Positions 58,315 through 64,000 of a stretch of DNA of 64,000 nt are shown here, in pieces. Under the pieces are notes generated by a model, which did not search any database, had not been told where the DNA came from, and worked only from the letters and a program-made list of their open reading frames with translations. The translations under genes were made by a program, and so were the position numbers. Each line of letters begins with the position of its first letter. Position 1 is the first letter of the stretch. The stretch lies in the NCBI RefSeq assembly GCF_018449655.1, contig NZ_JAAVUX010000001.1, positions 186,001 through 250,000 of the forward strand, written 5' to 3'. Origin of the DNA: Pseudomonas sp. dw_358 (GTDB taxonomy: Bacteria; Pseudomonadota; Gammaproteobacteria; Pseudomonadales; Pseudomonadaceae).

Positions 58315-59022
58315 TTACTGCTGCGGGTATTGCTGCCCCGGAATCGGCCGCAGGTTCACTTCTACCCGGCGGTTCTGCGCGCGGCCATTGGCGTCGGCGT
58401 TGCTGGCAATCGGCTGATCCGGCCCGGCACCGCGCACCGACAGCCGCGAGCCGTCGACACCCTGAGAAGTGAGGTAAGTCGCCACTGCCTGAGCCCGCTG
58501 CCGGGACAGGTCCATGTTGTGCTGACGGCTGCCGGTGCTGTCGGTAAAGCCGACAATTTCGATGGTGTTTTCATTGAACTGCTTGAACGAATTCGCCAAA
58601 TTGTTGAGTGGCGAATAGAAGCTGCTGGAAATAGCCGACGAGTCGGTGGCGAAGGTGATGTTACCCGGCATGATCAACTTGATCTGATCGCCCTGGCGCT
58701 GTACCTGCACGCCGGTATTGGCCATCTGCGCCCGCAGCGCGGCCTCCTGCTTGTCGGCGTAGTAGCCATAGCCGGCCGCGCCGGCCCCCACCACTGCCGC
58801 ACCGATCAACGCACCCTTGCCACGGTTGTTATGATCGATGGCCGCACCCGCCACGGCCCCGGCCAACGCCCCGAGACCACCGTACTTGGCCGTGTTGCTC
58901 ACGCCCCCGGAGCCTTGGGCCTGACCCTGCCCCTGATTGGCGTACGGATTGGGTTGGTTGACGCACCCGGACAATAGGGCGACGGCGGCGGCAGTGGCAA
59001 TCAGGCGACGCGTGGTAAACAT
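58315..59022 (-). CDS. OmpA-family lipoprotein with glycine zipper (YiaD/YfiB-like)
   Basis: A 235-residue lipoprotein: lipobox L-S-G-C with Cys at residue 20, then a glycine-zipper segment (GGLGALAGAVAGAAIDHNNRG; GALIGAAVVGAGAAGYGYY), then an OmpA peptidoglycan-binding domain (ITFATDSSAISSSFYSPLNNLA; EIVGFTDSTGSRQHNMDLSRQRAQAVATYL; NRRVEVNLRPI). It anchors the outer membrane to the wall. It converges on the acyltransferase gene, as in P. aeruginosa pta-acyltransferase-ompA order. Confidence 0.95.
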   Translation of the reverse strand: MFTTRRLIATAAAVALLSGCVNQPNPYANQGQGQAQGSGGVSNTAKYGGLGALAGAVAGAAIDHNNRGKGALIGAAVVGAGAAGYGYYADKQEAALRAQMANTGVQVQRQGDQIKLIMPGNITFATDSSAISSSFYSPLNNLANSFKQFNENTIEIVGFTDSTGSRQHNMDLSRQRAQAVATYLTSQGVDGSRLSVRGAGPDQPIASNADANGRAQNRRVEVNLRPIPGQQYPQQ

Positions 59023-59209
59023 GGCAGAGCTCCTGGACAGCTGAGAACGGGACAGCAGTTGACGGGATAATGGATGCGAATAGGAACACGGAAACGGCGA
59101 CAGATTCCGTGAAAGGTGGCGGGGGATTTGTTACCTGGCGTTTACAGTGCGGGATTGCCCCATCGGCTACGCAATGGGGCTTCGATCAGAGGACCGGGCC
59201 TGCCCAGCC

Positions 59210-60574
59210 CTACCTCACCCCATCCTGGCGCAACGCTGCCGGGCTGAAATCTGCCGTCGAGGCCTTGAAGCCGAAATCGTATGCCGACTTTTCCTCGTTC
59301 TTCATCCCCAGTGCCAGATAGCGGCCCGACTGCAGGTCGTAGAGTACTTCCAGGGTGTACCAGGGCACTTGCACGTTGTAGTAGTACTGCGCGTGGGCTT
59401 CGGCCACTCGCCAGAGTTGGCCGCGGCCGTCGTAGTGGTCGATGACCGCCGCCTGCCAGGTGTCTTCGTCGATGTAGAAATCACGCTTGGCATAGATATG
59501 CCGCTGGCCCTCCTTCAACGTCGCGACGACGTGCCAGACGCGGCGAAGTTCGTAGCGGGCCAGGTCCTGGTTGATATGACCGGCCTTGAGAATCTCGTCG
59601 TACTTGAGTGAAGGGGAGTCGAGTTTGTAACTGTCCTCGGCGATGTACAGTTCCGTCTTGCCCTCCAGTTTCCAGTCATAGCGATCCGGGGCGCCGTTGA
59701 ACATGTCGAGGTTGTCGGCGGTGCGCAGGCCATCGGCCGCCGTGCCCGGCCCGTCATACGCCACCTGCGGTGCACGGCGCACGCGGCGTTGACCGGCATT
59801 GTAGATCCAGGCCGAGCGTGGCTCCTTGACCTGGTCGATGGTCTCGTGGACCAGCAGCACACTGCCCGCCAGTCGCGCCGGTGCCGTGACGCTCTGTTTG
59901 AAATAGAACAGCACATTGCCCGGGTTGGCCGGGTCGTAATCCTTCATCTGATCGCGATAGACCAGTTGATCCTCGAAATACACCAGGCTGTAGGAGCCAT
60001 TCTGTTGTGGCACGGCCTGGGTCACCAGGCGCTTGACGCTGCCGCCCCGGTAACGGGTGATGTGGTTCCAGATGACTTCCAGCGCGCTCTGCGGAATCGG
60101 GAAGGGTACGGCGGTGTTGAAATCCTGCAAGCCATTGCCGTCGGCGATCAGTTGGGTCTTCACTGCGTTTTCCTTGATCGCGGCAAACACCTTGTCCGGT
60201 ACGCTGGCGCCTCGGTGGGACGGATACACGGGCATTCTGTAGGTGTCCGGGTAGCGCTTGAACATCGCGTACTGCCCCGGCGAGAGCTTGTCCTTGTACT
60301 GCTCGACAGTCTGCGCGGTGATCACGAACAGCGGCTTTTCGCTGGCATAAGGGTCTGAAAGAAAGCCCCTGGCATCCATTGTGCCGGTGTTTTTCGGCAG
60401 CGGCGCCCAAGCCGGGATAGTCCCGGCGGCGTTCCCCGCCCTTTCGGCACCCATGGGCGTCAGCGAGGTCCCCAGCTTCGCCGCTTCCGAGGCCGAAACG
60501 GCAGCCATCACGCTACTGGCCAGCAGCGACAACCCCAATACTCCGACTCGCAACATGCTTTTTGTAATTTTCAT
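59210..60574 (-). CDS. DUF1329 periplasmic/outer-membrane lipid-associated protein
   Basis: A 454-residue exported protein. The signal peptide ends near residue 25 (ASSVMAAVSA). The DUF1329 fold is LolB/LolA-like; visible segments are GTIPAWAPLPKNTG, YRMPVYPSHRGASVPDKVFAAIKENA and VIWNHITRYRGGSVKRLVTQ. DUF1329 genes are almost always paired with a DUF1302 gene, as here, and the pair is often induced by hydrophobic substrates. The exact role is unknown. It is second in the DUF1302-DUF1329 pair (47-bp gap). Confidence 0.94.
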   Translation of the reverse strand: MKITKSMLRVGVLGLSLLASSVMAAVSASEAAKLGTSLTPMGAERAGNAAGTIPAWAPLPKNTGTMDARGFLSDPYASEKPLFVITAQTVEQYKDKLSPGQYAMFKRYPDTYRMPVYPSHRGASVPDKVFAAIKENAVKTQLIADGNGLQDFNTAVPFPIPQSALEVIWNHITRYRGGSVKRLVTQAVPQQNGSYSLVYFEDQLVYRDQMKDYDPANPGNVLFYFKQSVTAPARLAGSVLLVHETIDQVKEPRSAWIYNAGQRRVRRAPQVAYDGPGTAADGLRTADNLDMFNGAPDRYDWKLEGKTELYIAEDSYKLDSPSLKYDEILKAGHINQDLARYELRRVWHVVATLKEGQRHIYAKRDFYIDEDTWQAAVIDHYDGRGQLWRVAEAHAQYYYNVQVPWYTLEVLYDLQSGRYLALGMKNEEKSAYDFGFKASTADFSPAALRQDGVR

Positions 60575-60621
60575 GGGCGCGATGCCTGTTGTTAAGAAAG
60601 GTCGTTCAGAAAATCAGAACG

Positions 60622-62508
60622 TCAGAACGTCATGCCGGCGCTGAGCGCCACAAAGTCCCGATCGTCGATGGTGCTGTACTTGCCGTCGAAGAAGTTGGTG
60701 TAGGAAAGCCCCACCGTGTAGGTGTTCTGGTAGTCGGCGTCGATTCCCAGGCTGATCGCCTTGCGCCCTTCCTCGAAGTTGCCGCCGGGACTGGGCGAGT
60801 AGCCCTTGACGTCATGGGACCAGGCAACGCTGGGCTTGAGGTTGATCCCGGCGAAGACATTGTTGTAGTCCCAGATGGCCCGGGCGCGGTAACCCCATGA
60901 ATCGGAGGTGGTGAAACCGTCGTTCTCGCAATAGCGGCTGACGCTGTTCTGCGCCGCGCCGGCCAGGTTGCCCGCGTTCAGGGCCTGGCACGTGCCGTTG
61001 GGCAAAGGCCCCGGGCCGTAGCTGGCGTCACGCCCGTAGCGCGCCTTGGAAGCACTGTCGAGGCCGCCTACGTGGGTCCAGCCGACTTCGGCCACCGTGG
61101 TCAGGCGCTCGGCGCCCATGACCTGGTCGAAGAAGTGCGTGAAGGTCGTCTGCGCCTGGGTGATCTCCTTGCGCCGATACCCGTGCAGGTCGGTGTCCGC
61201 CGCACCTTGCAACGGCGAGACATTGGGGTTGAGCGGTGTCAGCCCGGCGTACAGCACGTCGGTGGTGTTGAGCTGGATCGGCGCATTGGGCCGATAGCTG
61301 ACCTCGCCGCTCCACGCCGTGCCCTCTGGCAAGGTGGTGGAGAAACTCAGGCCGAACAGGCGAATATTTTCCGGGTACTCCATGAAGTAACTGGAGTTGC
61401 CCGCAACGATGCTCGACACCAGCGCCGACGGCAGCCCCCCGGCACTGTAGGCCGAGGCCGGTGCGCCATGGCCGCTAAAGATCGGCAGGCGGCTGTGGTA
61501 GTTCATGAAGTAGGCACCCAATTCGGTGTCCAGCGGCTCGAACATGTAATGGGTGGCGAGACCGAACTGCCCGCTGTTGCTCGGGTCACGATCCGGTCCC
61601 CGGCGCACGATCACGCCTTCATCCGGCGAGCCGAAGGTGACCCCGCGTGCTGCCAGTCCGCCGTTGACCGCCGCAATGGAAGTCGGCGACAAGCCCGCTG
61701 CCGCCAGGGAGCTGTTGATTCCGGACTGCGTGCGCAATACCGCCAGGTTGTTGTAGCAGCCCGGCGAGGACACATCGGAGGTGGAAAAGAACGTCCCACA
61801 GTTATCGGCCACCGTCTGCTGCCACTGCAACTGATAAAAGCCTTCCGCCGACCAGTTGTCCGTGAGGCTCTGGGACAGGTAGATCATGTCGACCGGAATC
61901 AGCCCTTCCTTGATTTCCGCGCCTGGGCGGCGAAAGGACGACACGTCGATGGGGTTGATGCTGTTGATCGAGTTACCGATGAAGGTGCTTTCACCCCAAC
62001 TGACCACCTGCTTTCCCAGGCGCACGGTGCCGGGCAGGTCACCAATGCTGTAGTTGTGATAAATGAAGGCGTCCAGCAACTCGAAGCCTGAGGACTTGGC
62101 CGCTTCCTTGCGACCGGCATCGCTGGTGTTCTGGAAGTCGAGGTCTTCGTCTTCGAGTTTGAAGTCGTACCAGTATTTGCCGCGCAGGAAGATACCGGAA
62201 TCACCGTACTTGAGCTCAAGGTCATGAACGCCCTTGAATATCTTTGAAAACGTCTGTCCCGCCTTGAAATTGAGGCGGCCGTTGTCGGTGGTCTCGGACA
62301 GGCCATGGCCGCCATTGTTGGAGCCGATCAGGTGCTTGTCCGGGTTCTGCGTCGACCAACTGCTACCAATGGACAGCGACGAGTCGAACTGCCCTTCGAT
62401 TTCGCCTAGGTTGAAACTGACGGCAAACACCGGGCTGGCCAGAGTGGAGGCGAGGCTGATTGCCACAGGCAAGCGAGCTCGGCGCCAGATCGGTTTAATT
62501 GAGGTCAT
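60622..62508 (-). CDS. DUF1302 outer-membrane protein
   Basis: A 628-residue exported protein. The signal peptide ends ASPVFAVSF (about 30). The remainder is beta-rich with outer-membrane-like strands (VSFNLGEIEGQFDSSLSIGSSWS; YTVGLSYTNFFDGKYSTIDDRDFVALSAGMTF) and ends in Phe, the barrel signature, so a beta-barrel is likely. With DUF1329 it forms a pair implicated in uptake or surface handling of fatty acids or sterols in Pseudomonas relatives. ATG 62508 follows AAGGAG. The adjacent acyl-CoA ligase fits a fatty-acid context. Confidence 0.94.
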   Translation of the reverse strand: MTSIKPIWRRARLPVAISLASTLASPVFAVSFNLGEIEGQFDSSLSIGSSWSTQNPDKHLIGSNNGGHGLSETTDNGRLNFKAGQTFSKIFKGVHDLELKYGDSGIFLRGKYWYDFKLEDEDLDFQNTSDAGRKEAAKSSGFELLDAFIYHNYSIGDLPGTVRLGKQVVSWGESTFIGNSINSINPIDVSSFRRPGAEIKEGLIPVDMIYLSQSLTDNWSAEGFYQLQWQQTVADNCGTFFSTSDVSSPGCYNNLAVLRTQSGINSSLAAAGLSPTSIAAVNGGLAARGVTFGSPDEGVIVRRGPDRDPSNSGQFGLATHYMFEPLDTELGAYFMNYHSRLPIFSGHGAPASAYSAGGLPSALVSSIVAGNSSYFMEYPENIRLFGLSFSTTLPEGTAWSGEVSYRPNAPIQLNTTDVLYAGLTPLNPNVSPLQGAADTDLHGYRRKEITQAQTTFTHFFDQVMGAERLTTVAEVGWTHVGGLDSASKARYGRDASYGPGPLPNGTCQALNAGNLAGAAQNSVSRYCENDGFTTSDSWGYRARAIWDYNNVFAGINLKPSVAWSHDVKGYSPSPGGNFEEGRKAISLGIDADYQNTYTVGLSYTNFFDGKYSTIDDRDFVALSAGMTF

Positions 62509-62663
62509 CGACACAGCTCCTTGATTCCTTATTGTTATCGGCTTGGACACAGCATGACTTGAGCACAAAAAAAGGCGCCCAGAATGGCCGAAATTAGACT
62601 TTTGACAAGGAAAACATTGAGCTAGAGCCTTCGCCGCCCGACCAGCGGGCGACGAGCGGTCTG

Positions 62664-64000
62664 TCAGAGCGAGGAGAGCAAGGGGCTGCTGTCCGCCTGC
62701 CACTGCACGATATCCAGACGGATACGTTTTTTATCCAGCTTGCCGACACTGGTCTTGGGGATTTCGGTCACCAAGGCAATCTGGCTGGGAATCGCCCATT
62801 TATTGATCTGGCCCAGGTCAATGAACGGCTTGAGGTGCTCCTTCAACCCTTGAGCGTCCAGCGCGTGACCGTCGCGAAGCACCAGCAGGGCAACAGGTCG
62901 CTCGCCCCACTGGGCGTCGGGCATACCGACGACAGCGACTTCGCGTATCGCCCCGTGGCGGCCAATAAGGTCCTCCAGGTCAAGCGACGAGACCCACTCG
63001 CCGCCGGTCTTGATCACGTCCTTGATACGGTCGCGGATGTCTATCACCCCCATGTCATCCAGGGTCGCGACATCACCGGTGTGCAGCCAGCCGCCCGCCC
63101 ACAACTCGGCGCCTTTCTCGGGTTCGCGCAAATACCCCATGCTCAGCCACGGTGCCCGCAGGACCAGTTCACCTTGGGATTCGCCATCGGCGGGGAGGAA
63201 GTTGCCGTCCGTATCGACGATGGCCGCCTCTACCAGTGACACCGGCACCCCGGCCTTGATGCGGTAGCGCGTGCGCTCCTCTTCGCTGGCACCCTGCAGT
63301 TGGTCGTTGATGTGCGCACAGGAGATCATCGGGCAGGTCTCCGACATGCCATAGGCCGCCGTCAACTGAATGCCCCGGGCCTTGGCGGCTTCGTACAACG
63401 GGCGACTCAGGGCGCTGCCGCCAATGATGATTTTCCACCCCTTGAAATCCAGCCCTTCGCCCGACTTGCAGTGGATCAGCATCTGCAGAATGGTCGGTAC
63501 GCAGTGGGAAAAAGTGACCTTTTCCTCCTGCCACAGCTTGACCAGCATGTCCGGTTCATAGCGGCCGGGGTAGACCTGTTTGATGCCCATCAAGGTCGAC
63601 ACATAGGGAATGCCCCAGGCATGCACGTGGAACATCGGGGTGATGGGCATATACACATCGTTGGTGCCCATCAGACGCACGCTGTCGACACCGCCCACCA
63701 ACGCCGCTTCAGCCAGAGTGTGGAGGACGATCTGACGGTGGGTGAAATACACGCCCTTGGGGTTGCCGGTGGTGCCGGTGGTGTAGAACGTGGTGGCTAC
63801 CGAGTTCTCGTCGAAGTCGGCAAACTCATACGCCGGGCTGGCAGCGGCCAGCAGCTGTTCATATTCCCCCACCAGGTTCGGCAGATCGGCGGTCTTGGTC
63901 TCCCCGTCGGTGATGAGGAAGGTCTTCTCTACGGTCTCCAGCTGGCCGCCGATGGCGTTGTAGAGGCCGATGAAATCGCTGTTGACCAGCACCACGCGGT
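62664..64000 (-). CDS. Medium-chain fatty acid-CoA ligase (AlkK-like), truncated by window edge
   Basis: At least 445 residues of an acyl-adenylate-forming enzyme; the N-terminal part lies beyond the right edge. The AMP-binding P-loop is YTTGTTGNPKGVYFTHRQ. The next motif is YGMSETCPMI, then the hinge and A-domain core GWLHTGDVATLDDMGVIDIRDRIKDVIKTGGEWVSSLDLE, and the catalytic C-terminal Lys in IPKTSVGKLDKKRIR. It activates fatty acids, most similar in type to AlkK. Upstream of DUF1302 with 155 bp between, which resembles the P. putida acyl-CoA ligase/DUF1302/DUF1329 neighbourhood. Confidence 0.95.
   Translation of the reverse strand, partial: RVVLVNSDFIGLYNAIGGQLETVEKTFLITDGETKTADLPNLVGEYEQLLAAASPAYEFADFDENSVATTFYTTGTTGNPKGVYFTHRQIVLHTLAEAALVGGVDSVRLMGTNDVYMPITPMFHVHAWGIPYVSTLMGIKQVYPGRYEPDMLVKLWQEEKVTFSHCVPTILQMLIHCKSGEGLDFKGWKIIIGGSALSRPLYEAAKARGIQLTAAYGMSETCPMISCAHINDQLQGASEEERTRYRIKAGVPVSLVEAAIVDTDGNFLPADGESQGELVLRAPWLSMGYLREPEKGAELWAGGWLHTGDVATLDDMGVIDIRDRIKDVIKTGGEWVSSLDLEDLIGRHGAIREVAVVGMPDAQWGERPVALLVLRDGHALDAQGLKEHLKPFIDLGQINKWAIPSQIALVTEIPKTSVGKLDKKRIRLDIVQWQADSSPLLSSL

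Overview
The window is a contiguous stretch of chromosome from a Pseudomonas species, most likely in or near the P. fluorescens / P. putida / P. syringae assemblage. The grounds are a complete-looking alginate polymerisation and export operon, a short LOV photoreceptor of the P. putida SB1-LOV type, a Pseudomonas-specific DUF3509 gene, REP-like palindromes, high GC codon use throughout, and many gene orders known from P. aeruginosa and P. putida. I saw no rRNA, tRNA, CRISPR array, insertion sequence or prophage. Nearly all the DNA is ordinary core or lineage-core chromosome.

Layout. 1-3.3 kb: lpoA (5' truncated), yraN, a SIS-domain isomerase and a double-BON lipoprotein, the same order as E. 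coli lpoA-yraN-diaA-dolP. 3.3-5.5 kb: sspB, sspA, rpsI and rplM on the minus strand, with the cytochrome bc1 genes that usually separate sspA from rpsI in pseudomonads missing. 5.8-12.8 kb: a GlxA/AraC regulator, moaCDE, glutaminase, a PIN-PhoH protein, a NodB-like deacetylase lacking metal ligands, and yaaA. 12.8-28.3 kb: a 795-bp algD upstream region and then algD-alg8-alg44-algK-algE-algG-algX-algL-algI-algJ-algF. The expected last gene, algA, is absent and a REPIN-like inverted repeat lies there instead.

28.4-38.7 kb: a small membrane protein, an SDR, an aromatic-acid/FUSC tripartite efflux operon with a divergent LysR regulator, a 2-ketogluconate reductase-type dehydrogenase, an EamA transporter and an AraC regulator. 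38.8-45.4 kb: a ribosome-hibernation-type protein, DUF3509, PsiE, an SOS-type yebG with a LexA box, leucine dehydrogenase, SirB1, an isolated hmgA, a possible small RNA with two plus-strand terminators, and an Asp-nucleophile alpha/beta hydrolase.

45.5-50.1 kb: a flavodoxin followed by a light-sensing neighbourhood (short LOV protein, degenerate PilZ protein, LitR-type MerR regulator, divergent folM-folX), then DUF1244 and HopJ-family genes. 50.1-64 kb: trxB, cysZ, an internally shortened glycosyltransferase, an Old Yellow Enzyme, REP-like palindromes, slyD, pta without ackA, a YihG-like acyltransferase, an OmpA lipoprotein, a DUF1329/DUF1302 pair and a medium-chain acyl-CoA ligase running off the right edge.

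How the parts fit. The alginate genes form one biosynthetic machine: AlgD makes GDP-mannuronate, Alg8/Alg44 polymerise under c-di-GMP control, AlgI/J/F/X acetylate, AlgG epimerises, AlgL clears stray polymer, and AlgK/AlgE export. GDP-mannose must come from an AlgA-like enzyme encoded elsewhere. The most notable departures from expectation are losses (petABC, algA, part of a glycosyltransferase, deacetylase metal ligands). The most interesting regulatory candidates are the light-sensor cluster, the hairpins around algD, and the possible small RNA upstream of hmgA. I did not find a clearly novel multi-gene system.
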